DNA from: Thermaurantimonas sp046299575
Lineage (GTDB): Bacteria > Bacteroidota > Bacteroidia > Flavobacteriales > Schleiferiaceae
Length of the DNA stretch: 64,000 nt
Assembly: GCF_046299575.1 (NCBI RefSeq)
Contig: NZ_JBKBHX010000006.1
Location: forward strand, 1 to 64,000
Direction: 5' to 3'
The notes under the pieces are model-generated. The model did not search any database and was not told the DNA's origin. It saw nothing but the letters and a program-made list of their open reading frames with translations. Below are positions 7,972-17,421 of this stretch, piece by piece. The position numbers and the translations under genes were made by a program. How positions within the stretch are numbered: the stretch's first letter is position 1; every line of letters begins with the position of its first letter.

Positions 7972-8570
7972 ATACACCTGATTTTTCCAAAAATCCCGAT
8001 GGACTGCTGCCCTGCATCGTACAGCACGACCGCACACGTCACGTGCTGATGCTCGGCTACATGAACCGCGAAGCTTATGAAAAAACTCTGGCCGAACGTC
8101 TGGTGACCTTCTATTCGCGCTCTAAACAGCGCCTTTGGAAAAAAGGCGAAACAAGCGGCCATTATCTTAAAGTAAAAGACGTACGTATAGATTGCGATGC
8201 CGATGCAATCCTAATCCTCGCTCAGCCGGCTGGCCCGGTATGCCATACCGGTAGCGATACCTGTTTTGGCGAAGTAGTTTCTTCCGATTCAGGATTCCTT
8301 GCCGAGCTGGAGTCAGTCATTGCCCACAGAAAAAGTACCCCGAATGAAAGGTCGTACACCTCCGGATTGTTTCAAAAAGGCATCAATGCTATAGCTCAGA
8401 AAGTAGGCGAAGAAGCCGTCGAACTCGTCATCGAAGCCAAAGACTCAGATGACCAAAAGTTTTTAAACGAAGCCGCCGATCTACTTTTTCATTACCTCGT
8501 TCTGCTGCAGGCCAGGGGGTATTCACTGCAGGATGTAGAAAAAGTGTTGGAAGCAAGACACCGAAAATAA
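7968..8570 (+). CDS. hisI: Bifunctional phosphoribosyl-AMP cyclohydrolase / phosphoribosyl-ATP pyrophosphatase
   Basis: This is a fused HisI-HisE protein of 200 residues. The cyclohydrolase half (about 1-105) has the zinc motifs DCDADAILI and GPVCHTGSDTCF. The pyrophosphatase half (about 115-200) has KVGEEAVELVIEAK and NEAADLLFHYLVLL. They catalyse steps 2 and 3 of the pathway, after HisG. It is the last gene of the operon, coupled to hisF by ATGA. I found no strong terminator after it. Confidence 0.96.
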   Translation: MNTPDFSKNPDGLLPCIVQHDRTRHVLMLGYMNREAYEKTLAERLVTFYSRSKQRLWKKGETSGHYLKVKDVRIDCDADAILILAQPAGPVCHTGSDTCFGEVVSSDSGFLAELESVIAHRKSTPNERSYTSGLFQKGINAIAQKVGEEAVELVIEAKDSDDQKFLNEAADLLFHYLVLLQARGYSLQDVEKVLEARHRK

Positions 8571-8934
8571 AAAATCCTTTAACGAAAAGAAGGTCAACGT
8601 AATTCAGGTATTGACAATACCTTACTCTAAAACCTTTTAACCTATTAATCCGCGAAAAATGCCCACTCCCTTACCGTACTACCGAAAAATGTTTTTTTAT
8701 TCCCCTCCTTACACCTTCTCCAAAGATGTTGGAATTAATCAGAGGAGTCTTGTTTTCTTGCAGAGTTCGCGGATGGGCACAAAATTAGTTTTTGGTTTTG
8801 GTTGAAGTTCTCATTATCCTTGTAAGTAAAAGTTTTATACTAAACTAGTTAAATCCTAAAACAGGAGCTTTGAGATGAGGTAATCGAGGTTTCTTATGGT
8901 TAAAAACTCTGTAGCCAGTAAAACTGTATTAAAA
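8571..8934. other. Intergenic region after the his operon
   Basis: It holds no gene. A short palindrome GGTATTGACAATACC (8607-8621) lies just after the operon but has no T-run. ATCCGCGAA (8648-8656) and TTCGCGGAT (8766-8774) form a 9-base inverted repeat around a 109-base loop. The rest is AT-rich leader up to the next promoter. The his operon terminator, if intrinsic, is weak. Confidence 0.45.
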
Positions 8935-8942
8935 TATATTTG
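8935..8942 (+). promoter_or_regulatory. -7 box for the M43 protease gene
   Basis: TATATTTG is an exact TAnnTTTG match, 33 bases before the ATG at 8976. No clear -33 TTG is at the right spacing. It overlaps the TTG at 8940 that opens the reading frame, which argues that translation starts at 8976 and not at 8940. Confidence 0.55.
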
Positions 8943-8975
8943 CGTGATTTCGATTATTTAATCTTGCTCTATAGA

Positions 8976-11039
8976 ATGAAAAAATTTTTTAGCCTGCTGT
9001 TACTGTTTCCGGCACTCTCATTTGCTCAAGAAAATTATGTACACAAATGCGGCACAAACTACATGTTTGGGCAATTGCTTTTGCAAAATCCAGCTTTAAA
9101 AGCTGAAATCGAAAAATCAGATCGCGATCTTGCCCTCGGTGCTATTGAATACGGTAATCAAGCTGGTCGCACACAGAATACTGTTTTCATAATTCCTGTA
9201 GTTTTCCACGTAATTTATGACGACGCCATCAGCAATATATCCCGAGAGCAAATTATGGACGCTATTCGCGTGCTGAACGAAGACTTTAGACGTCGAAACG
9301 CAGACACAGGTAATACCAGACAAATTTTTAAAGACCGAGCTGCTGATATAGAAATTGAATTCCGCCTTGCCAGTATTGATCCCTTTGGCAACTGTACCGA
9401 TGGTATAAATCGCATTTTCAGCACTCTTACCAACAATGCCAACGACAATGTAAAAAATCTAAGCATGTGGAACAACCGGCGGTATTTGAATATATGGGTT
9501 GTAAAAAACATTCAACTCCCCAATCAACCCTCCCAAGGCACAGTACTAGGTTATGCATATCGCCCATTTCCCAATCAACAAGGAGTGACTGATGGTATTG
9601 TGATTCGCCACGATCGCGTGGGTACCATAGGTACATCGAATTCAATGGGTCGCACGCTCACCCACGAAGTCGGCCACTTCCTCGGACTGAAACATCCCTT
9701 CGACGGTGGTTGCAATGCAGGTGACGACATAGCTGATACTCCTCCAGTTGCGAATGAGAGCTTTGGGTGCAACTTCCAAAAAAACACCTGTACCAACGAT
9801 GTACCCGATTTGCCTGACATGATCGAAAATTACATGGACTACGCTAACGACAACTGTATGAACATCTTTACCATAGGCCAGAGAAATTACATGAGAAATG
9901 TACTACAATCTTTTGCACACAGAGCTGAACTGGTCAGTCAGGCAAACCTTCAACGCGTCGGCCTTGTCAACAATACTCAATGTCCTCCCGTAGCCCTTGG
10001 CTTTGCAAATCGTCGTGTAGCCTGCGTGGGCGACACTTTGCAATTTATGGACATCAGTTTTGGAGGTCCAGCTAACACCAGGACTTGGACCTTTACCGGC
10101 GGCAATCCCCCTACATCAACCGACGCAAACCCGCGCATCATCTTTACACAACCAGGTCTTCACAAAGTAGAACTCACCTTAACAAACTCAGCCGGCACAA
10201 GCACCTTTAAAGACAATACCTACATTGCAGTTAGACCAAAGCCGGCCAACTTCGGAAATTTCCTCAAAGAAGATTTTTCCATCACATGGCTGCCGAGTTT
10301 TAACTGGTTTGTAGAAGATGTGCATTCGGTGGGTAGCAGTTGGACAACGGTGATGAATGCCGGTTACAACGATAGTCGATCAGCAAGGGTCTTAAATTTT
10401 GACACACTCGCCGGTACCGTTCACAATCTCATCTCTCCTACGGTAGATGTGCGGTTTTCCACAGGTCTTTCGATGCGCTTCAAATATGCTTATGCTCGTC
10501 GTCAACCCTCGAATACAGATGCGTTGCGCTTTTATGTATCTTTAAATTGTGGCAAAACATGGATTTTACGTCGGGCAGTGCTCGGAGCTCAGCTCATTAC
10601 CGCCCCCGATATGCCTTCAGGTAGCTTTGTACCGGCCAATAATTCGGAGTGGAAGGAAGTAACAGTTCCTCTGGGTATTTATGCTAATATTCAGAATGAC
10701 ATTATGTTTAAGTGGGAATTTACCTCAGGTGGAGGAAATAACATTTATCTGGATGACATTAACCTTGATGTAACTATCGGTACGGATGAATTTTCTGAAG
10801 CTGAAGAAACTACACTTTATCCCAATCCTGCAAAAAGAGGCTCAATTGTGCTCTTCCATTCACCGATTCAGCTGGGCGATCACGTAAAGTTGATTTCACT
10901 GACAGGTCAAACTGTGGCAGAGTTTCAGAACTTAAAAAATCAAACTGTTCAGGAATTTCGCTTGCCGGAGCATATTCAGCCAGGCGTATATATGTTAGTT
11001 ACAGGTTCAGGAGTTTCTAAAAAACTCGTAATACAGTGA
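8976..11039 (+). CDS. Secreted M43-family metalloprotease with PKD domain and T9SS sorting domain
   Basis: I chose ATG 8976 because it opens a clear signal peptide (MKKFFSLLLLFPALSFAQ); the frame is open 12 codons further up but crosses the promoter box. The protease domain has the zinc motif HEVGHFLGLKH from about residue 230 and a Met-turn around YMDYANDNCMN, as in the pappalysin/cytophagalysin family. A PKD-like domain follows (about 345-430), then a jelly-roll-like segment (about 440-600). The end is a type A T9SS sorting domain beginning at LYPNPAKRG. It is thus an exported or surface-anchored protease. Its stop overlaps the cinA GTG start, so the two are probably cotranscribed. Confidence 0.9.
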   Translation: MKKFFSLLLLFPALSFAQENYVHKCGTNYMFGQLLLQNPALKAEIEKSDRDLALGAIEYGNQAGRTQNTVFIIPVVFHVIYDDAISNISREQIMDAIRVLNEDFRRRNADTGNTRQIFKDRAADIEIEFRLASIDPFGNCTDGINRIFSTLTNNANDNVKNLSMWNNRRYLNIWVVKNIQLPNQPSQGTVLGYAYRPFPNQQGVTDGIVIRHDRVGTIGTSNSMGRTLTHEVGHFLGLKHPFDGGCNAGDDIADTPPVANESFGCNFQKNTCTNDVPDLPDMIENYMDYANDNCMNIFTIGQRNYMRNVLQSFAHRAELVSQANLQRVGLVNNTQCPPVALGFANRRVACVGDTLQFMDISFGGPANTRTWTFTGGNPPTSTDANPRIIFTQPGLHKVELTLTNSAGTSTFKDNTYIAVRPKPANFGNFLKEDFSITWLPSFNWFVEDVHSVGSSWTTVMNAGYNDSRSARVLNFDTLAGTVHNLISPTVDVRFSTGLSMRFKYAYARRQPSNTDALRFYVSLNCGKTWILRRAVLGAQLITAPDMPSGSFVPANNSEWKEVTVPLGIYANIQNDIMFKWEFTSGGGNNIYLDDINLDVTIGTDEFSEAEETTLYPNPAKRGSIVLFHSPIQLGDHVKLISLTGQTVAEFQNLKNQTVQEFRLPEHIQPGVYMLVTGSGVSKKLVIQ

Positions 11040-12352
11040 TCTCAGCAGAAATAATCACTATTGGCGATGAGCTTCTCATAGGTCAGGTAATTGATACTAA
11101 CTCTGCTTGGCTAGCAGAAAAACTCAATGAACTAGGTATAGATGTAAAGCAGCGCAGAGCGGTGGGCGACAATAGAGAAATGATCTTTCATGCACTTGAC
11201 AGTTTGCTCCCCGATACACGCCTTGTCATATTAACTGGCGGATTAGGCCCTACACGCGACGACATCACCAAGAAAACTCTCGCCGATTACTTCGGTATGG
11301 AGCTCACCTTTCACCAAGAAACGCTTCGGCACATTACAGAAATTTTTAATCGTCTTGGTAGAGAAGTCAACGAGTTAAATGCCTCTCAAGCATGGTTGCC
11401 TTCGGGCTGCATTCCGCTTAAAAATTGGTATGGAACAGCTCCCGGAATGCAGTTTGAACGGAATGGCATTCATTACTTCTCGCTGCCTGGGGTGCCTTAC
11501 GAAATGAAAGCTCTCTTTGAAACCTACATCCGCCCTTTTGTTGCTGAGAAATTACATCCCGATACACAAATTTTACACGCTGTATTTCACACCCAGGGAA
11601 TTCCTGAAAGCATTCTGGCCAAGCGTATTGAAGCTTGGGAGATGAAATTACCTCCACAAATTAAACTTGCTTATTTACCCTCTGCCGGCGCTGTACGTCT
11701 TCGGCTAACTGCTAGAGGTTCGAAAAGTGATCATCTCGAAGAACTTTTAAAAGCTGAAGGCATGAAACTCAAGCAAATTTTAGGCGTCGATTTGTATGCT
11801 GAGGGCGATGAGCCTCTTGAAAAAGTAGTAGGGCAATTACTTAAGTCATCAGGTAATACACTTGCGTTAGCCGAAAGCTGTACAGGCGGGTACATTGCCC
11901 ACCTGATTACGAGCATTCCGGGCAGTTCGGCGTATTTTATGGGCGGAGTTGTATCTTACGACAATGTAGCGAAAAAAGTAACCCTTGGTGTGCGCCACGA
12001 AGATATCGTTCAATACGGCGCAGTAAGTAGCCAGGTAGTGCTTCAGATGGCCGAAGGCGCAAAAAGAGTCTTCAAAACAGACTATGCTTTAAGTACTTCA
12101 GGCATAGCTGGCCCTGATGGTGGTACAGATGAGAAACCAGTAGGAACTGTCTGGATTGGCATCAGCACACCAATTGAGACCAGAGCTTATCTCTATCGAT
12201 TTGGAAACGATCGGATGCGAAACATACGTAAAACAGCCCTTGCAGCACTCGATCTCCTGCGAAGGGCACTGATAGGCACAAGTCTCGACGATATTAAATC
12301 ACCTGACCTAAAAGAAATTGTCGTTCAAGACACCACTCATCATAACACATAA
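11036..12352 (+). CDS. cinA: CinA family protein (nicotinamide-nucleotide amidase)
   Basis: The N-terminal molybdopterin-binding-like (COG1058) domain spans about 1-170 and starts IITIGDELLIGQVIDTNS. The C-terminal PncC amidase domain spans about 260-415 with LAESCTGG and STSGIAGPDGGT. PncC domains deamidate NMN, and the N-terminal domain has ADP-ribose pyrophosphatase activity in studied members, so the likely role is NAD metabolite salvage or repair. The start is GTG, overlapping the protease stop as GTGA. The length of 438 residues is slightly above the usual 410-425. A perfect-stem terminator follows. Confidence 0.93.
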   Translation: MISAEIITIGDELLIGQVIDTNSAWLAEKLNELGIDVKQRRAVGDNREMIFHALDSLLPDTRLVILTGGLGPTRDDITKKTLADYFGMELTFHQETLRHITEIFNRLGREVNELNASQAWLPSGCIPLKNWYGTAPGMQFERNGIHYFSLPGVPYEMKALFETYIRPFVAEKLHPDTQILHAVFHTQGIPESILAKRIEAWEMKLPPQIKLAYLPSAGAVRLRLTARGSKSDHLEELLKAEGMKLKQILGVDLYAEGDEPLEKVVGQLLKSSGNTLALAESCTGGYIAHLITSIPGSSAYFMGGVVSYDNVAKKVTLGVRHEDIVQYGAVSSQVVLQMAEGAKRVFKTDYALSTSGIAGPDGGTDEKPVGTVWIGISTPIETRAYLYRFGNDRMRNIRKTALAALDLLRRALIGTSLDDIKSPDLKEIVVQDTTHHNT

Positions 12353-12361
12353 AACAAATTT

Positions 12362-12384
12362 CCGGATTGCTAAAAGCAATCCGG
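12362..12384. terminator. Bidirectional terminator between cinA and ileS
   Basis: CCGGATTGCT and AGCAATCCGG form a perfect 10-base-pair stem with loop AAA, followed by TTATTTCTTCTT on the plus strand. On the minus strand it is followed by AAATTTGTTTT. It lies between two convergent genes and can serve both. Confidence 0.88.
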
Positions 12385-12405
12385 TTATTTCTTCTTAAAC
12401 GGTTA

Positions 12406-15400
12406 TTAAACAGACTTTTCTATTCTACCCAATACATTAAATTCGTCAAACTCGAGCGTCTCACCCACATTTAATTCAACAAACTCAATGGCGTCAGCCA
12501 GAATTTCCCCTTTTATGTAATCGCTCATGGCATCTACAGCCTCTATTAAGGCTTCATGGGGTTGAAGATACAGACGGATGCGGTCAGTTACTTGCAGGCC
12601 GCTGTCTTTGCGCATATTCTGAACGCGGTTTACTAAATCGCGGGCCAAACCTTCGCGGTACAATTCGGGCGTGATGGTAATATCGAGGGCCACAGTGAGG
12701 CCACGCTCCACGGAGACCAGCCAGCCGGGTATGTCGTCGGTGTAGATTTCCACTTCGTCAGCTGCTATTTCTACTTCGCCAGAGCTGAGGGATAGGGTCA
12801 TTTTACCGTTTTGCTCAAGCGCACTTATTTGATCTGCCGACAGATTTTGGATGAGCTGTGCGGCTTCTTTCATTGACTTGCCCAGGCGTGCACCCAGCTT
12901 TTTAAAATCAGGTCTGGCGCGTTTTACAATCTGGCCTGTGTCTTCGCGAAGGATTTCGATTTCTTTCACATTTACCTCAGCCTTTACCACATCAGCTACA
13001 CGTTCGATGCGATCGGCCAGTTCGGACTGTAAGGCTGGTATCATGATCTTTTGCAGAGGCTGACGTACGCGTATTTTTTGCCGCTTGCGCAGGGAGAGTA
13101 CCATACTGCAGATCTGCTGGGCCAGGTGGGTCTGTTCTTCCAGTTCAGGATTGATCAGCTTGTGATCTGGCACCGGCCAGGGTGCCAGGTGTACAGAGTC
13201 ATACGGTTCTCTGTTGGTTACAGCATTGAGATCGCAATACAAGCGCTCGGCAAAGAAGGGCGAAATCGGAGCCATCAGTTTGGCCACAGTGATCAAGCAT
13301 TCATAGAGCGTTTGATAGGCTGCCACTTTATCAGGGCCATATTCTCCTTTCCAAAAACGGCGACGCGATAGGCGTACATACCAGTTGCTCAGATCTTCAG
13401 TTACAAAATACTGTATGGCACGCCCTGCCAGCGTGGGTTCATAGTCGTCCATCCATGCTGTGCATTTCTCAATCAGGGTATGAAGCTCTGATAATATCCA
13501 TCGGTCAAGCTCTGTGCGCTCTTCCATTGGCACAGGAGGCTCTGCGTGGACAAAGCCATCTACATTGGCGTACAATGCAAAGAAGCTGTAGGTATTGTAC
13601 AATGTGCCAAAAAACTTGCGCTGAACCTCAGTGAGTCCTTCAAAGTCAAACTTTAGGTTGTCCCAGGGTTGAGCATTGGTGATCATATACCAGCGCAAGG
13701 CATCGGAGCCGTACTTTTCGATGGTATCAAAGGGGTCAACGGCATTTCCCAAGCGCTTCGACATCTTTTGGCCATTTTTGTCGAGCACCAAACCGTTGGA
13801 TATCACCGTTTTGTACGCTATGGAATTGAATACGAGCGTACTGATGGCGTGCAGGGTGTAAAACCATCCACGAGTCTGATCCACCCCTTCGGCGATGAAA
13901 TCGGCCGGATAAGGCAGCTTGCTCAGGTCTTCGCCTGTGGCAAAAGGAAAGTGATATTGCGCAAAAGGCATGGCTCCGGAGTCAAACCATACATCGATCA
14001 GATCGCTTTCTCGATACATCGGCTTGCCTGAAGCTGAGACCAGTACTATACGGTCGATATAGGGCTTATGTAGATCAAACTTGTCGTAATTATCACGGCT
14101 CGTGTCGCCCGGCATGAAATCTTTTAAAGGATTTTCACTCATAAATCCTTGTGCAACAGAGCGTTCGATTTCTTCCTTTAATTCGGCCAATGAACCTATG
14201 CATTTTTCTTCGCTGCCGTCTTCTGTACGCCAGATGGGCAATGGAATCCCCCAAAAGCGCGAACGGCTGAGGTTCCAGTCGTTGATGTTTTCGAGCCAGT
14301 TGCCGAATCGACCGGTTCCGGTGGCCTCCGGCTTCCAGCGGATTTTGCGGTTGTTTTCGACCAATTGATCTTTTACTGCCGTCACGCGTATAAACCAGCT
14401 GTCGAGCGGATAGTAGAGCACGGGTTTGTCCGTACGCCAGCAGTGCGGATAGCTGTGTTCGTACTTTTCGATTTTGAATGCCTTACCTTCCATTTTGAGC
14501 TTCAGGGCGATGCGCTCATCAACGGAAAGGTAGTTCTTTAAATCGGCAATGATAGGACGGAGCATTTCGCGCTGGCGCTCAAATTCTTTTTTTAGTTCTT
14601 CATCGGTGTAATATTCAGACTTTACATATTCACCGGCCAATCCAAATTGAGGGTCTTGCACATGTTTGGTAAAACGGCCCTGTAAGTCCACTAAAGGTGT
14701 CGGGCGACCTTCGTCGTCGAGTACCAGCATGGGTGGCACACCCCATTGTTTAGCCACGCGGGCATCGTCAGCACCGAAAGTAGGTGCCGTATGTACTACG
14801 CCGGTGCCGTCTTCAGTAGTCACAAAGTCGCCGGTAATTACCTGAAAGGCCTTATCCGCATCCTGATACGGCAAGGCATAGGGCAAAAGCTGATGGTAAC
14901 GAAGACCATGCAAGGCAGAGCCTGGGCAAGTAGCAACAATTCGGTACGGAATTTTCGCCTTGGCATCTCCTGTGTAGGCATCAAACTCCTCGGGATTGTG
15001 CACTTCGGTAAATTGTTTTCCGAAGTTCAAAGCAATGAGTTCTTTGGCCAATACTACGCGCTGACGCTGGCGGGTATAAGGATTATAGGTTTCTACCAAA
15101 GCATATTCAATCTCAGGGCCAACTGTAAGTGCTGTATTTGATGGCAGCGTCCAGGGAGTTGTCGTCCACGCAAGGATGCCATCGCCATCCTGCAAAGGAG
15201 TGCCAAAGGCGGATTCAAATCGGCTTGCTGTTAGTACATCATCTACCCTAAGGGCGAAGATGGCCACAACAGATGTATCTTTTACATCGCGATAGCATCC
15301 CGGCTGATTCAGCTCGTGTGAAGAAAGTCCTGTTCCGGCTTTTGGTGAATAAGGTTGTATGGTATATCCTTTATAAAGCAAGCCTTTTTCATAAATTTTT

Positions 15401-15897
15401 TTCAGAAGCCACCAGACGGATTCGATGTATGTGTTTTCGTAGGTAATGTAGGGATTTTTCAGATCTACCCAATATCCAACCAATTCCGTCAACTCATTCC
15501 ATGCATCGGTGTATTTCATTACCTCTCGGCGGCAGGCGGCATTGTATTCTTCTACGGAAATTTTTTTTCCGATGTCTTCTTTGGTGATGCCCAGAGTTTT
15601 TTCCACGCTCAGCTCGATTGGGAGGCCGTGGGTATCCCATCCGGCTTTGCGGATTACCTTGAAACCTCTTTGGGTCTTGTAGCGACAGAAGAGGTCTTTG
15701 ATCGTGCGTGCCATCACATGGTGAATGCCCGGCATGCCATTGGCGCTGGGTGGACCCTCATAAAAGACGAACTCGGGTGAGCCGTTTCGCTCATCCACAC
15801 TGCGTTCAAAAGCGCGTATATTTTTCCAGTAAGAAATGATTTCTTTGTGTACTTCCGACAGGTTTAGTTGTCTGTATTCCTTGAATTTTTCTGACAT
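12406..15897 (-). CDS. ileS: Isoleucyl-tRNA synthetase, type 2
   Basis: This class I synthetase charges tRNA-Ile. It is 1163 residues, the longer eukaryote-like type 2 found across Bacteroidota and not the roughly 940-residue bacterial type 1. The HIGH-motif position reads PGIHHVMAR (G57-I-H59-H60), i.e. the GXHH form. The second motif is intact as KMSKR within GQKMSKRLGNAVDPF. The editing domain (about 185-400) and anticodon-binding C-terminal region are present. Type 2 enzymes generally tolerate mupirocin. The start is ATG at 15897. A weak -7 box, TATTTTCG, lies at 15934-15927. Confidence 0.97.
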   Translation of the reverse strand: MSEKFKEYRQLNLSEVHKEIISYWKNIRAFERSVDERNGSPEFVFYEGPPSANGMPGIHHVMARTIKDLFCRYKTQRGFKVIRKAGWDTHGLPIELSVEKTLGITKEDIGKKISVEEYNAACRREVMKYTDAWNELTELVGYWVDLKNPYITYENTYIESVWWLLKKIYEKGLLYKGYTIQPYSPKAGTGLSSHELNQPGCYRDVKDTSVVAIFALRVDDVLTASRFESAFGTPLQDGDGILAWTTTPWTLPSNTALTVGPEIEYALVETYNPYTRQRQRVVLAKELIALNFGKQFTEVHNPEEFDAYTGDAKAKIPYRIVATCPGSALHGLRYHQLLPYALPYQDADKAFQVITGDFVTTEDGTGVVHTAPTFGADDARVAKQWGVPPMLVLDDEGRPTPLVDLQGRFTKHVQDPQFGLAGEYVKSEYYTDEELKKEFERQREMLRPIIADLKNYLSVDERIALKLKMEGKAFKIEKYEHSYPHCWRTDKPVLYYPLDSWFIRVTAVKDQLVENNRKIRWKPEATGTGRFGNWLENINDWNLSRSRFWGIPLPIWRTEDGSEEKCIGSLAELKEEIERSVAQGFMSENPLKDFMPGDTSRDNYDKFDLHKPYIDRIVLVSASGKPMYRESDLIDVWFDSGAMPFAQYHFPFATGEDLSKLPYPADFIAEGVDQTRGWFYTLHAISTLVFNSIAYKTVISNGLVLDKNGQKMSKRLGNAVDPFDTIEKYGSDALRWYMITNAQPWDNLKFDFEGLTEVQRKFFGTLYNTYSFFALYANVDGFVHAEPPVPMEERTELDRWILSELHTLIEKCTAWMDDYEPTLAGRAIQYFVTEDLSNWYVRLSRRRFWKGEYGPDKVAAYQTLYECLITVAKLMAPISPFFAERLYCDLNAVTNREPYDSVHLAPWPVPDHKLINPELEEQTHLAQQICSMVLSLRKRQKIRVRQPLQKIMIPALQSELADRIERVADVVKAEVNVKEIEILREDTGQIVKRARPDFKKLGARLGKSMKEAAQLIQNLSADQISALEQNGKMTLSLSSGEVEIAADEVEIYTDDIPGWLVSVERGLTVALDITITPELYREGLARDLVNRVQNMRKDSGLQVTDRIRLYLQPHEALIEAVDAMSDYIKGEILADAIEFVELNVGETLEFDEFNVLGRIEKSV

Positions 15898-15985
15898 TTT
15901 AATGTTCTAACCGACAAAAACGGCTGCGAAAATACCAATGAATAGCTGAAGTTGAATATGTATTAATGTGTTGCTCATTCGATGT

Positions 15986-16846
15986 ATAGCTCCTACGGAG
16001 CTGTGTGGGATTGCAATGATTTTTCTATTAACATGTCGCTCCTACGGAGCTAATTTTTTGACCTATNNNNNNNNNNNNNNNNNNNNNNNNNNNNNNNNNN
16101 NNNNNNNNNNNNNNNNNNNNNNNNNNNNNNNNNNNNNNNNNNNNNNNNNNNNNNNNNNNNNNNNNNNNNNNNNNNGGGTATCGCTCCTACGGAGCTGTGT
16201 GGGATTGCAATGATTTTTCTATTAACATGTCGCTCCTACGGAGCTAATTTTTTAACCTATTGATCTGATAGAAGCAAGTTAAACGGCTGCATCGCAGCCA
16301 AAGGTCAATAGCCTGAAACGTGAAAACAATCGCAATAGCTCCGTCAGGAGCGAAACATTGAAACACATGGGTATCGCTCCTACGGAGCTGTGTGGGATTG
16401 CAATGATTTTTCTATTAACATGTCGCTCCTACGGAGCTAATTTTTTGACCTATTGATCTGATAGAAGCAAGTTAAACGGCTGCAGCGCAGCCCAAGGTTA
16501 ATAGCATAAACATCAATACAAACCGCAATAGCTCCGTTAGGAGCGAAACATTGAAACACAAGGGGTATCGCTCCTATGGAGCTGCGTGGGATTGCGATGA
16601 ATTTTCTATTAACCTTTTGCTCCTACGTAGCAAATTGAAAAGGCTGCATCGCAGCCAAAGGTTAATAGCATAAACATCAATACAAACCGCAATAGCTCCG
16701 TCAGGAGCGAAACATTGAAACACATGGGTATCGCTCCTATGGAGCTGCGTGGGATTGCGATGAATTTTCTATTAACCTTTTGCTCCTACGGAGCTGATTT
16801 ATTGACCTATTGTATCTACAGGGCAAATGAATAAGGCTGCATCGCA
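15986..16846. repeat. REP-like palindromic repeat array, left part (about 5 units)
   Basis: Unit starts (TCGCTCCTA...) lie near 15986 (cut by the N gap), 16181-16353, 16374-16546, 16568-16710 and 16731-16846 (right end missing). A full unit is about 173 bases and is one nested inverted repeat. The outer arms are TCGCTCCTACGGAGCT and AGCTCCGTTAGGAGCGA. The next arms are ATTGCGAT and ATCGCAAT, then CTATTAACCTT and AAGGTTAATAG. Inside are two hairpins, GCTCC-TAC-GGAGC and GGCTGCATCGCAGCC. Units are joined by AAACATTGAAACAC-type linkers. Unit 16568-16710 lacks part of its centre. Confidence 0.92.
16067..16175. other. Assembly gap (109 N)
   Basis: A run of N starts inside the first repeat unit and ends just before the second. 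The assembler evidently could not cross the repeat. The sequence on both sides is near-identical, so the true number of units is unknown. Confidence 0.98.
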
Positions 16847-16920
16847 GCTGAATATTTATTATATAAAAAAAGCTTAAATTGGCAAGCCAACACTATTAAG
16901 AAAGATATACGATTCAATTT

Positions 16921-17421
16921 ATGGCCAATACATACACGCAGCTATATGTTCATGTGGTTTTTGCCGTTAAAGGCAGAGCTAATCTTATTTCCGAAAAATG
17001 GAAAGAAAGGCTCTATCAGTACATCACCGGCATAATTACCAATAAAAATCAAAAACTAATGATTATTAATGGCATGCCCGATCATGTGCATCTTTTAATT
17101 GGAATAATGCCTGATTGTAAACTGTCAGATTTAGTACGAGATATCAAATCAAACTCTTCCAAATGGATAAATGAAAATAAATTAGTTAGAGGGAAATTTG
17201 AATGGCAGAACGGTTTTGGAGCTTTCACAATCGGACAATCACAAGTTCAAAGAGTTGTCACATACATACTTAATCAAGAGGAACATCACAAGAAGAAAAC
17301 GTTTAAGGAAGAATACATTGCTTTTTTAAATGCTTACAAAATTGATTTTGATCCTAATTATATTTTTGATGACGTGGGTGTCGCTCCTACGGAGCTGGAG
17401 AATAATAATGATATTGCGTAG
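16921..17421 (+). CDS. IS200/IS605-type HUH (Y1) transposase, REP-associated-like
   Basis: This 166-residue single-strand DNA transposase of the Y1_Tnp family has the HUH metal motif in MPDHVHLLIG (about residues 54-63) and the candidate nucleophile Tyr in RVVTYILNQEEHHKK (about residue 118). Such enzymes recognise hairpins. It lies inside the palindrome array: a half unit precedes it (16731-16846) and its last dozen or so codons (VGVAPTEL...) are encoded by the start of the next unit, at 17381. It is AT-rich relative to the his region. No accessory tnpB is present. It resembles REP-associated transposases that mobilise or maintain palindromic repeats; whether it is active is unknown. Confidence 0.9.
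   Translation: MANTYTQLYVHVVFAVKGRANLISEKWKERLYQYITGIITNKNQKLMIINGMPDHVHLLIGIMPDCKLSDLVRDIKSNSSKWINENKLVRGKFEWQNGFGAFTIGQSQVQRVVTYILNQEEHHKKKTFKEEYIAFLNAYKIDFDPNYIFDDVGVAPTELENNNDIA

Noticed and set aside
8607..8621. Palindrome GGTATTGACAATACC as his operon terminator
   Set aside because: The stem is short and there is no T-run after it; I left it as part of the intergenic description.
15898..15985. T-box or other leader control of ileS
   Set aside because: No specifier stem, T-box sequence or terminator is seen in the short upstream region; T-boxes are not expected in this phylum.
15968..16213. Open frame crossing the N gap
   Set aside because: It reads through 109 unknown bases and otherwise translates repeat sequence.
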